Shown: positions 45,211 through 55,935 of the stretch, in pieces
Layout: every line of letters begins with the position of its first letter
Numbering within the stretch: position 1 is the stretch's first letter
From: Dugong dugon
Taxonomy: Eukaryota; Chordata; Mammalia; Sirenia; Dugongidae
Assembly: GCA_030035585.1 (NCBI GenBank)
Contig: CM057482.1
Location: 60,640,828-60,704,827 of the forward strand
Direction: 5' to 3'
DNA length: 64,000 nucleotides
The notes under the pieces: generated by a model
Told to the model about the DNA's origin: nothing
Seen by the model: only the letters and a program-made list of their open reading frames with translations
Database searches by the model: none
Position numbers and translations under genes: made by a program

Positions 45211-46842
45211 TACATAGGGCAGAATGTGAGAGATGAGGCTTCAAAATACACCCTGTCACCTCCTAACAGCTGGCAGTGGGCCACTCATCCTGGACCTGAA
45301 TTTTTACCACACACAGACTGCCTTTGGAGCAGATAATTAGGTGGACTCTCTTGTCTCCAGAAAGCTTCTGTGGAGATGTTCCTGAGCTTCCTGGGCCTCC
45401 TCTAACTGCCTCTAAGCACCACAGACATATGAATATGGGTGTTATATTGGTCTGAGAAGGTGTTGAGTGTGGCTTGAAGGCTTTATTATCTGGAGAGGTG
45501 TGTTTCAACGTGGGAGGTGAGTGGAGGTAGCAAAGACAGCCTGGATAGCTGGGGAAGTGTGGATGCTAAAGCCGGGGAGGCTGATCTAGGTGGGGTGTGC
45601 AGTCACCCTGCTGAGTCAGGAGCAGTATGGGACACTGAACCAGGGATGCAGCCCCAGTGTGCCTTGGGTACACTGAAAAGAGACCTGTCTTCCCTTCCCG
45701 AACTAATCTTCATCTCTCACTCTGTATTCATCCATTTCTATATTTTCTGTCTGCCTCTTCTCTATCTTTACTTAAATGCATGAGTACCAAATTGTGTACC
45801 CTGTTTCTGTGTACCCTGTGAGGACTCTGTTTCTCACTCTGTTTTGAACAGTGCTTATTCTGAGAGCTTGTGGAGCCCCTGATATTAAGCTGTGAAAGAA
45901 CCCTTCAAACTAGGTTTTTGAAGTGGCCCGAGGCAAGATGTCTTGGGGTGGGGCAGAGTTAGAGGGGCTAAGTGACTTGCCCAAGGCCACCAAGTAATGA
46001 CCGACAGAACTGGTTTTTAATTTTCAGACCAGTACTTTTTTCACTCTATGGACATTACAGAGGTGTGTAAAAATGTTGGAGAGGTGCAAATGGAACCTGA
46101 AGCCCAGGGCCAGGAGAACAGAACCCCTAGTTCTCAGTGTCAGGAAGAATAAGCCTTGAGCTCTTGAAGGCCTGGCCAGGTCACAAAAGGCTCTGGGGCA
46201 ACAAGGTCAGGCAGAGAAACTGCTCAATGTGGAACCTTCTTAACTGGGTCTGGAGCCACTTCCTGACTCTGGAAAGTGGGCTCTGGGTCATCTGGGGATC
46301 ATTTATTTGTTTGGATCCTTTCTCCTAGGTCAAGCAGACAGTGGTAGTGTAGAGTTCTATCTGGATTTTCAGGGGGAATAAAATGGTCAGAGTGGGATTG
46401 TTGACAGAACTTTGTTAGAAGCAGATGCTGCAAGGGAGTGATCAGAGACACCCAGGCAGTAGGAGCTGAAGAAGGTAGCTTCAGATAGCCTCTCACCCCT
46501 CAAAGCAAGTTCCTAGCTTTCTCTGGAAAGCTGCATTCAGTAAAACGGGTGAGAATAACTGCAAGTGGCATCCATGCAAAGGACTGATGGTCGCCTTTCC
46601 TTCTGAGGCCTCAGCTCTCTCTTATCCACAAAGACTACTTTGATCTAGTCTCCTTCAAGGAAGTACCACGTTGGAAACCAGATATTGGGCCCTGAAAATG
46701 TAGGTGGGTTCTCTTGAGTTAATATTTGGCAGGAGATACCTGGATAAGGGCAGCTTACAGAGTGAGGCCAGTGAAAAGGTGTGGACACTACTCAAGTTCT
46801 GGGTGTTGCAAGCCTTCTGGGGTGCCCAAGTGCCCCCCGGCT
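45211..46842. other. OLFM4 upstream flank
   Basis: Mostly unique, with a MIR remnant at about 45955-46030 ('aagtgacttgcccaaggcc'). A TCF/LEF-like CTTTGATCT sits at 46638-46646, about 280 bp before the predicted start site. No other gene is seen. Confidence 0.5.
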
Positions 46843-46898
46843 GCTTCCTCTTTCCTGTAGACCGGTCGTGGGGAAATCCCCACTGGCGACTATAAGAA
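46843..46898 (+). promoter_or_regulatory. OLFM4: OLFM4 proximal promoter: PU.1-like, NF-kB-like and TATA-like elements
   Basis: Three motifs lie in 56 bp. GCTTCCTCTTTCC (46843-46855) read on the minus strand is an A-rich GAGGAAG core, a good PU.1/ETS match. GGGGAAATCCCC (46870-46881) is a near-palindromic NF-kB site. TATAAGAA (46891-46898) is a TATA-like box about 50 bp before the ATG, implying a 5'UTR of about 25 nt. PU.1 and NF-kB control of OLFM4 (also called GC-1 or pDP4) in myeloid cells has been reported, which fits, but function here is inferred from motifs alone. Confidence 0.65.
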
Positions 46899-46946
46899 GG
46901 CCCTGGGTTCTGTGCAGAAGCCAGTAGCTCCAACCAAAGGGACAAG

Positions 46947-47156
46947 ATGAGGCCATACCTCCTCCCCTCTCTGGGCCTTCTTTTCTTCCTCGGCCCGGCT
47001 GCAGGGGATGTGGAGTTTTATAGGCCCATAATCCCCAGCCTTGGCTCCAGTTCCAACATCAGTTCAGCAGGCAACTCCAGCTCCAGAGGCGACTCCTTCA
47101 ACAGCTCCAGCTCCGGCATCCTCCAGCCTGGCGGTGGCCCTGGCTCCGGGTACCAG
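46947..47156 (+). CDS. OLFM4: Olfactomedin-4, coding exon 1 (signal peptide and Ser-rich N-terminus)
   Basis: First coding exon of secreted olfactomedin-4, a glycoprotein of neutrophil granules and intestinal crypt cells (family knowledge). The ATG opens a typical signal peptide: MRP, a hydrophobic run containing LLFFLG, and a small-residue AAG end near residue 20, as in mammalian OLFM4. Residues 31-70 are rich in Ser, Asn and Gly. N37-I-S, N43-S-S and N52-S-S are potential N-glycosylation sequons that I do not recall in human exon 1. The exon ends in phase 0 after Gln70 at a good donor (CAG|GTGAGG). The start is chosen because the signal peptide begins there and a TATA-like box lies about 55 bp upstream. 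Continuity with the next exon, which begins [11 protein letters not shown], makes the assignment secure. Confidence 0.93.
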
Positions 47157-47704
47157 GTGAGGCCACGGAATCTGAACCAGCTGCATTCATTCCCTTCCTC
47201 TCACTTTTTGGGACCATGAATATAAGACATGGGCACTCTAAAAGATTTATGACTCCTTTTGTTAATTAACTGTAGGTGCCCTGAATTAAAACCTGGGTGA
47301 AATAATTAAATTGTTAGGAAGAGAGAACATCTTGGTTATCCAGCTGGGGGCTTTCAGAGAAGAATCTACCTGTTAAAGTGGTTCTTAACCTTGGCTAGGC
47401 GTACTGCAGGGGACTGTGAAAGCCCAGCCTCCATCCTCCACAGATTAAAAAAACAAGAAAACAAGTATTTTTTTTAAAGCTTTCCCCAAGTGATTCTCAC
47501 ATGTAGTCCAGGATGAGAACTGTTAGGGAAGGAGGCCTTCTAGGAGTTGCTCCAGAAAAGTTGCGGGATTAATGGACTCACTACCCAGCTGGGACCCTGA
47601 GTCAGTAAGAACAGCCCTCTAGGGAGTGAGAGCCCATGTCAGGGAGTTGGAGTCCTCACAGTTTCTGTCTGTAAGCAGAGACCTGTGACAACAGTGCCAG
47701 GAGG

Positions 47705-48112
47705 AGTTATTCCTCCTGGTGTTGCAGTGGTCAGACAGCTAGGCTGCTAACCCAAAGGTTGGCAGTTTGCAACCTGGGTGGGAAAAGACCTGGCCACCTG
47801 CTCCTGTAAAGATTACAGCCTAGGAAACCCTATGGAGCAGCTCTACTCTGTCACATGGGGTGACTCCCAGCCTAGGAAACCCTATGGGGCAGCTCTACTC
47901 TGTCACATGGGGTGACTCCCAGCCTAGGAAACCCTATGAGGGCAGCTCTACTCTGTCACGTGGGGTCACTCCCAGCCTAGGAAACCCTATGGGGCAGTTC
48001 TACTCTGTCACCTGGGGTCATTCACAGCCTAGGAAACCCTATGGGGAAGCTCCACTCTGTCCTACAGGGTCACTATGATCAGAATCAACTCCAGGGCACA
48101 CAATAACATCAA
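47705..48112 (+). mobile_element. AfroSINE with internal tandem expansion (OLFM4 intron 1)
   Basis: The head 'gttgcagtggtcagacagc' and B-box region precede a five-unit array of the SINE's own segment. The usual tail 'cagggtcactatgatcagaa' follows. Sense to OLFM4. Confidence 0.9.
47816..48076 (+). repeat. Five-copy 52-bp minisatellite within AfroSINE
   Basis: 'cagcctaggaaaccctatg' starts at 47816, 47868, 47920, 47973 and 48025 (periods 52, 52, 53, 52). Units differ by a few bases, so the array is not brand new. Confidence 0.95.
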
Positions 48113-48624
48113 CAGGAAAGTGGACGTTGTCCTGAAGTGCAAACTCTTCTATTTTCCTTAAGGGAATCTTTAGGGTCATTTTCAGTTCAAAACAACAAAC
48201 AAACAAACAAAACAAAAAACCATGCTTTATAAAGGAACTGGTCCAGCTAGGCTACATAACTCGAAGGCTTAGTGAGAACCCTGTTCTTGGGGGATGAATC
48301 TCTCTTTGGGTCTCCTTTAAGGAAATGGGAATATGGATGGAGCGAGTGATAGGTTAGGGGGCAAGAAGCAGTTACTCACTTCACATCTGTCCACATCAGC
48401 TCTGGGTCTTTCTGCAGGAGCCCGTAGCCTTCCCTTGCTAAGGGGTGACTTGGAGTGGGGGAGTCTTAACTCCTCCAAATCTCAGTCCTTTACCCCTCTT
48501 GGCCTTCAGTCACAGGTCAGCTAACTGCTTCCATGACAATGTCTGAATGTGAGGGCAGATGGGGGAAGAGGGATGAAAAGGCTTTTGCTTATTTCTTTGT
48601 TTTTTCATTTTCATTACCAGGATA

Positions 48625-48784
48625 TGGAAACCCTCGTGGAGTAGTGGGTAAGAGCTACGGCTGCTAACCAAAAGGTCAGCAGTTCGAACCCACCAGGCAC
48701 TCTTTGGAAACCGTGTGGGACAGTTCTACTGTGCCCTATAGGGTTGCTATGAGTCAGAATCGACGGCAACGGGTTTGGTAGGTT
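48625..48784 (+). mobile_element. AfroSINE (short subfamily, young-looking)
   Basis: Near-consensus: 'ggtaagagctacggctgc', B box 'gcagttcgaacccacc', tail 'gctatgagtcagaatcgac'. Perfect 11-bp duplication TTACCAGGATA (48614-48624, 48785-48795). Confidence 0.95.
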
Positions 48785-48864
48785 TTACCAGGATACAGCC
48801 ACAATGAAGATTTGGTGTTGATTAAAAAATGGTTTGGTGAGGTCCCAGATAGAAACCACAGCAA

Positions 48865-49078
48865 CAGTGCTCATTGAGTGCCTCATAAATGTTAGGACAA
48901 TGTTAAGTAAATAATAGATATTATCTTATTTAACTCTGAGAGCTTAGGTAAAATTGATGGTCCCATTTTAGCGATGTGCAAACTGAGGCTTAGAGAGGTG
49001 AAGTCATTGGCCTAAAGTTACTAAGCTGGCAAGCAGTGGAGCTCAGACTTAGCCCATGCCCTTCACCATCTCTCTATG
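48865..49078 (-). repeat. MIR SINE
   Basis: 'tgcaaactgaggcttagag' and 'agtggagctcagacttagcc' are the MIR core and flank read in the inverse of the copies at 2395 and 62052. Confidence 0.75.
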
Positions 49079-51112
49079 TGCAGCTTTCTGTATTTCCAAG
49101 GAGTAGAGATGAAAAACTGCTTGTTTTTAAAAGGAGAAAGTTTTGAGAATCATAAATATGCACAAGAGTTCTTTGTAGCCGGAAATCAGATACATTATTT
49201 TCAATGATAGAAAGTGATTTCTGGGAATGACTAGAATTGGTTAACTTTTCTTTTTAACGTGGAGATTAGCAATAATAATTATAAAGAAACTTAACCTTCA
49301 TCCCCAGTCAGAAATCAGCATTTGGGTAAGGCCATCAGCTAAAATAACAGAAAATAAAATACAGGTCAAGAAACAGAGAAATCCAGAGTGCCTCTTGGCT
49401 GGTAAGGAGATAAGCATTTAAGAGAAGATAAGAAGTGGTAGGTAAACTGTGCTTAGAGGTTTTAATTTCCTTCCTAGTTTGCTTATCTTCCTCTGGTGAG
49501 TGAGTATCACAATTCCAGCTTCTTTTTTATAACGGACTAGGTGTCACTTCTACTATAAACTCAGTTTTCTGGGGCTGGCTGTCAGCTTGATGAGGCCTTT
49601 GGAAAGTGGTGGAAACCCTTTTATAACTGTCATTGAGCAAGTTCCAAATGTATCATTTTCTGTACTTTGAAAATGTTGAGTACCATTATTTTATGCCTTG
49701 AATCGTTGCAGGCGCTTAGGCTTGGCTGCTCATTAGAGCCAATTGCGACCTTAAATCACAAATGTGACTCGCACTTTCTGCTGTGGTGCTCAGAGCACTC
49801 TCCATGCTTCAGATGTCACCCTCCAAAGAGGAGGCTGCTATCAGCGTCCTCATTCTGGGACAGAGAAAAGGCTAAATGCTTCACCCCACACAGCAGCTGG
49901 CATAGTTGTAACCACAAGACGTGCTTTTGTCGTCAGGCTAAGAGGCTTTCATAATGACGATGGGTCTGATTCACCTGGTAGCTGGCTCTTGTTCATCTCC
50001 CGAATGCCAGAGCCTGCCACGCTGTAGACGTCAGTAAATGTTCATTGAATACACGCGGAGTGAGTGTGAACCTGCCAGTGTAGAGTGTCTTGTTGAGGAC
50101 ACAGTTTGCCCTCGACAAGGGAGGGTCGTATATCCTTCCATGGGCCAAGGGGACAAGCCCTCGTCTTAGTTTCCCATTGCCCACCTTATACTCAGGCAGA
50201 GTTTAAGCATTCACCGCGGAGAGAGACCCATCACCATTAGCTTCATTGTCTTTGAATGTGAGCAGCAAAAATATCTCTAATGGGAGACACTGATCAAACT
50301 CATGGACCATTTTGATGTCAGCTGAGCACACTAGGCGGATGATAAGCAGGATGGAAGCCTGGGAGTCCACAGTGTTGGGACAGAGATGTTTGGTAGAAGC
50401 TGGTGAAATGGCTGTCAGCAGGGCTCATAATTATTTGCCTGCCTTTCAGGTGAATTTCAGGACGAGAAGTTGTTAGCTAGTGGTTCCTAGTTGATCGTCT
50501 AGAGACTGCTTGATGATATCCACTGTTCTTTTGAGTTGACAGAGCTTCAGGGAACTCTCGCTAAGAATGGCCCAGCTCTGTCTTGTGCAGCTAATTAAAC
50601 TCCACTTGTCAAAAGGCAATGAAACCTTTTGTATTATTTTATTTTTTTCCAGACAGTTATTATAATGAGCTATTTCTTTGAAAGTCCGTGACATGCTGGC
50701 CCCTCCTGTAAAAGCATTGGTGTGCTTGAGCTGGAGTCTTTCTATCTTCAGAGGGAGTGATAAAGCTGGTTCCAAGGGAAGCCGACCTCTCTGACAGACT
50801 CGCACGTATCTTCTCCAGTCCTTATTCATCTCTGGCCAAGACCCTTCCCCATTCCCCTCTCTGGGTTCAGCATATATCTATTGGTATCTTTCCTTACTTC
50901 CAAGTACTGTGGGTGTGGGTTGTGACTGGAAAGGAAAATTGAGGCCAATGTTAAGAATTTACCTGGAATAGAGTGTTTTAGGTACAAACATAATTTTTTT
51001 CTTTCTGCTCATCTTGAAGCTTAGGTTAAATTAAAAAGCAACCTAATTTCCAAAAGCTTGAATTGGCCCAGAGGTCACTGATAGAGTAAGTCTTGACTAC
51101 AAAAGCTTCTAG
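49079..51112. other. OLFM4 intron 1, unique sequence
   Basis: No named repeat recognised. Frames such as 49667-49954 and 50473-50829 (minus) have no recognisable domain and are regarded as chance. Confidence 0.5.
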
Positions 51113-51309
51113 GAGTTCCTGGGTGAAGCAAATGGTTAAGGGCTCAGCTAGTAACTGAAAGGTTGGTAATTCGAATCTACCCAGAGGTCCCTCAAAAGAA
51201 AGTCCTGGAGATATTCTAAAAGATCACAGCCATTGAAAACCCTATGGAGTACAATTCTACTGTGACACACATGGGGTTGCCATGAGTTGGAATTGACTCG
51301 ATGACAGCT
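51113..51309 (+). mobile_element. AfroSINE
   Basis: 'gagttcctgggtgaagc' head, 'ggtaattcgaatctaccc' B box, tail 'ggttgccatgagttggaatt'. Confidence 0.92.
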
Positions 51310-52020
51310 GTATGGAAGCATCTCATTCCAGCTTGTTCGGGAGTCGTGGAGGTTGGTATCATAGAGCGTACAACTTCAGTTGCAGCCAGCTGGCCTCCTG
51401 AACTTTGAAAGCTGTGGCCCCTTCAAATTCTATAAACCATTGCTGTCCCCTTGGTAGCCTCACAAAGACGCCTTACAGGCTGAAGTCCCACAGGGTGAGC
51501 TATGGGCTGGCCATCAGATGAGATCATTGAAAGGTACAGCCAGTTGGCTGCCAAGAGTTACTCTATAAACAATAGTAGTAAAAAAAAGTTAATTTTACTG
51601 GGATCCCCTTGGGGAAGTTCAAAGTGGGCAAAAGAAAAACAGGATCTTTACAACCTGTCATTTTAAAATATGCAGCTACGCCAAAATATGAGCCTGAATA
51701 TCTTAAAGGAACATCAAATATTTTGAAATGGCTTTTCTGCCGGTGGTAAACTGGAAAATTTTACTTAAAAAAAATTTGCACAAAAAACTTCAAACTCATA
51801 CATTGTTCAGTTTCTGACGAATGGCTGGTTTGTTTCTACCCTTTTCATGGTGTAGGATATTAATTATATAATTTCCCAGGTGAAGACTGGCTAGCAATTT
51901 GCATTGTGTATTTTCCTTATCACTCACACCCTTGATGTTTTACTCTTTTCTGTTGAGAGGAATTGGGATGGGGTTGGGCTAAAGGTGAGGAAAATGAGTA
52001 AGTAGAAGGGAAGGGAAGAT
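51310..52020. other. OLFM4 intron 1, nothing recognised
   Basis: AT-rich non-coding sequence with no feature that I can name. Confidence 0.4.
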
Positions 52021-52190
52021 AATATTTACTGAGCACCTACCATGTGCCACGGACTTGGCTCACATTACTCATTTAATCCTCAGGACAAGTTGTGAAGTAG
52101 GTTTTCTTTATTTTATAGGTGAGAAAACTGAGACTTAAGGAGGTTCATGTCTAGCGAGTGGTTGAGCTGAAATTCAAACCTAGAACTCTC
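52021..52190 (-). repeat. MIR SINE
   Basis: 'tactgagcacctaccatgtg' and 'ggtgagaaaactgagac' are MIR landmarks, in the same orientation as 48865-49078. Confidence 0.85.
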
Positions 52191-52202
52191 ATTGCTTCTT
52201 TC

Positions 52203-52770
52203 TTTTCTATTTTTTTTTATATTTTATTGTTTATTTTGGTGAAAGTTTACGCTGCAAATTAGGTTCCCATTTGACAATTTCTACTCAAATTATTTAGTGA
52301 CGTTAGTTATATTTTTCACAATGTGTCAACATTCTCTTTAATTGCATTCTGGTTGTTCCATTTCCAGTACTCTAGTTTCCTTGCCCTCTTTTCTTCTCAT
52401 CTTTGCTTTAGAGTAATTGTTGACCTTTTGGTCTCATATAGATGGTTTTTTAAATGGAGCATTGTACTCATGGGTAACATCCTTTATTTTGTGTGCCAAT
52501 CTGTTATTTCACTAAAAGGTGACCTCGGGATAGTTTCAGTTCAGGGTTTAAAGAGTATCTGTGGGCGATAGTCTCAGGGAGTCCTCTAGTCTCAACTGGT
52601 CCAATAAGTCTGTACTTGTTAAGAATTTGAGTTCTGTTCCTCATTTTTCTCCTGATATATTAGGGTCCATCTTTTCTGACCCTGATCAGAACGGTGGGTA
52701 GTGGTAACTGGGCCCCATCTAGTTCCTCTGGTCTTGGGGTAAATGAGGGGCTTCTTTATTATTCTTTCCT
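52203..52770 (-). mobile_element. L1 3'UTR fragment
   Basis: T-rich left edge, then an antisense L1 3'UTR ('ggtgacctcgggatagtttc', 'ccctgatcagaacggtg') of the same group as 40384-41088. Confidence 0.8.
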
Positions 52771-52775
52771 TCCAT

Positions 52776-52980
52776 GTTGTTGTTATTGTTAAGTGCCATC
52801 GAGTTGGTTCTGACTCATAGCAACCTTGTGTGATGGAGTAGAACTGCCCCGTAGGGTTTTCTAGCCTGTAATCTTTCCGGAAGCAGATTGCCAGGTCTTT
52901 ATCCTGTGGAGCCAGTGGGTAGGTTTGAACTGCCAACCTTCCAATTAGCAGTCGAGTGTATAACTGTTTATGCCACCATA
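52776..52980 (-). mobile_element. AfroSINE
   Basis: 'aagtgccatcgagttgg' to 'gcagtcgagtgtataactg', antisense to OLFM4. Confidence 0.9.
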
Positions 52981-53187
52981 CAGAGAAATAGTATAATTTC
53001 TTTTAAGATTCCTCAAGGATGAAGGATTTTCCTTTAAGTAAAGGCTGCTGACATAGTTGTGTAGTCCAACAAGTGGAGATGTGGCTAAATACTACGTGTG
53101 GTTACCACCTGTGAAAGCATGTGAAAAGCATTCTGCATTTTCATTTATGTACTAAGCTCCACTTGCTTGCCTCCAAGCACTCTCTTG

Positions 53188-53526
53188 GAGGTAGTGGTGG
53201 TTCACCGGTAGAATTTTCGCCTTCCATGCGGGAGAGCGGGCTTTGATTCCCAGCCAATGCCCCTCGTGCACAGGCACCCCCCCACCCCACCCCAATGGTT
53301 GTGTGTGTGTTGCTATGATGCTGAACAGGTTTCAGCAGAGCTTTCAGACCAGGAGGGAGGGCCTGGCAATCTACTTCCAAAAATTAGCCAGTGAAATTTC
53401 AATGGATCACAAAGGTCTCATCTACAACTGATCATGGAGATGGCACAGGACCAGGCAGTGTTTTGGTCTGTAGTGCCTGGAGTTGCCATGAGTGGGGGCC
53501 CGCTCGACGGCAGCTAACAACAACAA
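53188..53526 (+). mobile_element. tRNA-Gly-headed SINE with RTE-like tail
   Basis: 53191-53262 resembles tRNA-Gly: A-box region 'tggttcaccggtagaa', anticodon arm 'cgccttccatgcg' (anticodon would read TCC), B-box-like 'gctttgattcc'. A body ('gctatgatgctgaacagg') and an RTE-type end ('gatggcacaggaccaggcag') follow. Located 90 bp before OLFM4 exon 2. Confidence 0.85.
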
Positions 53527-53616
53527 GCACTCTGTTGATAAGCCAATTTCTGTCGCTCCAGTTGCCAGAAAGCTCACTTTCCAGCTTGTCATTGATGAAC
53601 TTATTTTCACTTGCAG

Positions 53617-53769
53617 CCGTTTTCCAATTTCACTGGCTCCGTAGATGACCATGGGACCTGCCAGTGCTCTGTTCACCTGCCGGATACCACCTTTCCCGTG
53701 GAGAGAGTGGAGCAGTTGGAATTCACAGCTCACTATCTCTCTGAGAAGTTCCAGACAGAGCTTTCTAAA
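53617..53769 (+). CDS. OLFM4: Olfactomedin-4, coding exon 2
   Basis: A 51-codon exon, phase 0 at both ends, bounded by a TTTTCACTTGCAG acceptor and an AAA|GTAAGC donor. It encodes residues 71-121, starting [19 protein letters not shown], which is highly characteristic of OLFM4. N74-F-T is a conserved glycosylation sequon. C85 and C87 form the CXC pair at the head of the coiled-coil region; N-terminal cysteines of this family support disulfide-linked multimers. The exon ends in TELSK, which splices in frame to VKEYTQ of exon 3. No stops or frameshifts are seen. An open frame starting six bases upstream overlaps this exon but is only read-through from the intron. Confidence 0.95.
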
Positions 53770-54059
53770 GTAAGCATTTTCTTTTTTTCCTCTTCACACA
53801 TTATCTTGATAAAAACGAACAAACCAAACAAAGCCCCTTTTCACCCCAGGACTTTATAAGCGGCCACTCTTCACTCGCACCAAAGGCAGAACGTTTGTAT
53901 CCTATGGCAGCCTTCGCATTTACTTTACAAGTACACCTATGGAGTTCTTGATGGCGGGGAAAATGAGGACACAGGACGAAAATGGGATGGAGATTATTCA
54001 CGCCAGGGATAAACTCACTTCACTATCACAGCGCTCATGCCATTTAAAAAGAGCCTCCA

Positions 54060-54480
54060 ATTCTCCCTGCAAACCTCAACCCTGCAATTGTTGTTTCTTT
54101 TTGCCTGTTTGTTGGTTTTTCCTACAGCTTTGCTTTCATTTATTTCCTCTCCCCTACCCTCTTGGTGCCCAATTTCATCTTCCTTCTCTTTCACCTTTTC
54201 TTTCTAGTCCTAGTCCGTCTTTTATTTCTTATTTCTCTCCTTGCCTCAGTCCTGTTCTTGTCCATCCCTCCCAGTCTTTCTTTCCCTTCATTCTTTTTCC
54301 CCGTAACTTTTCCATTTTGTCTTACTTTTGCATGGCTCCTTCTCCCCCTCCACTCCCCCAAATATTCTCCTTCTTTTCTTCCTTCCCTCCCTCCCTCTTT
54401 TCCATTTCTTCGTCTTGTATTCTCTTTCCAAGTTGCCCCCTTCCTTCTTGCCCTCTCTCTCTCGATGGTTACCCTCTATT
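54060..54480 (+). repeat. Pyrimidine-rich tract (OLFM4 intron 2)
   Basis: About 420 bp of C/T-dominated sequence including CTTCCCTCCCTCCCTC. Long frames here (up to 203 codons at 53939-54550) encode only F, L, S and P-rich low-complexity strings and are not genes. Confidence 0.85.
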
Positions 54481-54550
54481 GTCTCTGCAAGAGCATTGTA
54501 CAGTCATGTCTAGCATTAGACCAAAACTGAAGGCTACCCTAGGAATTTGA

Positions 54551-55313
54551 ATTTGGCTTATAGGCCACTGGCTTTGGTAAAAACCATGACTCAACCCTCT
54601 GATTACCTGCTTGTCTCCAGCCAGCTGAAGTTAACCTAGAGGGCTTGCCTTTCTCTAAGCTGGCTGGTGCAATGTGACTTGGTGTTCAGTTTTGACCCTT
54701 CGACCTTCTTAGCCAAGTTAAAAATCAATTAGAAAAGCTCCCATTTTGTGCACAGGGGAAGTCCAAGCAAGGCTATAATCACATTATGCATTGTTTAATA
54801 CAACTCCTTTAATTTGCAAGGAGCTCTGGCTTTACTGCAAGATACAAAATAAGTTGTTCCTGAGAAGTTTAAGCTGAGCCACCTCAATGTCCAACACAGT
54901 TATCCTTTAAGACAAAAATTATTGTGAAGCTGAGACCCTGCTTTCAAACTAAATTGGTAGATAAATATTCTAAGTTTAAGTGAGTGTCCAGGAAAATATG
55001 TTTGACTACTCCAGGAACCAAGCTTCTGAAGAAGCAAAATATCCTTGAATTAATCATCAGAAAAGGCACAGAGCTAAATTATAAATCCCTACCATTAATA
55101 TTCATAGCCTTATTCTAGCATAATCAAGTACAGATAAGAAGTTATGCATAAAAACATAACAAGTAGAGGAAAATTCTAGGTAAAAATCTTTTCAGTTAGA
55201 GTCATTTGCTTTGAAATCACGGAAGCTCCTGGTTTGCCTGCCTGCTTTGCTGGCTGGAGTTCGAAGGGCTGTTTGAAACCCCATGCTGCTCCAAGGGGAG
55301 CACGTAACTTGGC
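54551..55313. other. OLFM4 intron 2, nothing recognised
   Basis: Non-coding sequence without named repeat. Confidence 0.4.
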
Positions 55314-55513
55314 ATAACTCGCTGCCTTCAGGTCAATTCCGACTCATAGTAACCCTATAGGATGGGGTAGAACTATCCTATAGGGTTTCCAAGGCCATAA
55401 ATCTTTATGGGAGTGGGCTGCCACATCTTTCTCCCTTGGAGTGGCTGGTGGGTTCAAACCACCAACCTTTCGGTTAATAGCCGAGCACTTAACCATTGCG
55501 CCACCAGGGCTCC
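55314..55513 (-). mobile_element. AfroSINE
   Basis: 'ctgccttcaggtcaattccg' to 'cttaaccattgcgccaccag', antisense to OLFM4. Confidence 0.92.
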
Positions 55514-55744
55514 TTATGTAGTTGGCAGGTTTGTGACTATGGGACATTTAATTCCAATCCTGTAAGGGAGCCAGGTGGCATCTGCCTTGCTAATAATTGG
55601 CAGGGAAGAAGCGTAAAGGAAGGCGAAAAACTTTTAGTTCTGCAGTTGTCAGTAGCTGGTTCTAGAACAACTTGCAATTAAGGCCTGAGAAAGAAATTGG
55701 TCTGCCAGCTGAGATTTCAGGACAGATTTGGTGGGACTGGTGAT

Positions 55745-55935
55745 AATAGCAATCATCATTGTCATAGCTTCCACGTGTGCTTTTCCAAAGGCTTCCGATT
55801 CTATTCTATTTTCAAGCAACCCAAGAAGGCAGATAGGCCAGGTATTGTCCCTCCCATGTTAGAGATGAGAAAACTGAGGTTCACAAAGGTAAACAGACTT
55901 GCCCAAGGTCATACATCTCCTGGCTGGTTAAGGCA
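55745..55935 (-). repeat. MIR SINE
   Basis: 'agatgagaaaactgaggttc' and 'cttgcccaaggtcatac'. Confidence 0.8.

Noticed and set aside
47860..48078. 72-codon frame with internal peptide repeat
   Set aside because: Translation of the 52-bp minisatellite inside an AfroSINE, not a protein with repeats.
53191..53262. tRNA-Gly gene
   Set aside because: A- and B-box-like sequence and an anticodon arm are present, but the acceptor stem does not pair well and the sequence continues into a SINE body and tail.
53939..54550. 203-codon plus-strand frame and overlapping frames in OLFM4 intron 2
   Set aside because: Low-complexity F/L/S/P strings from a pyrimidine-rich tract; no domain, and it lies in an intron.
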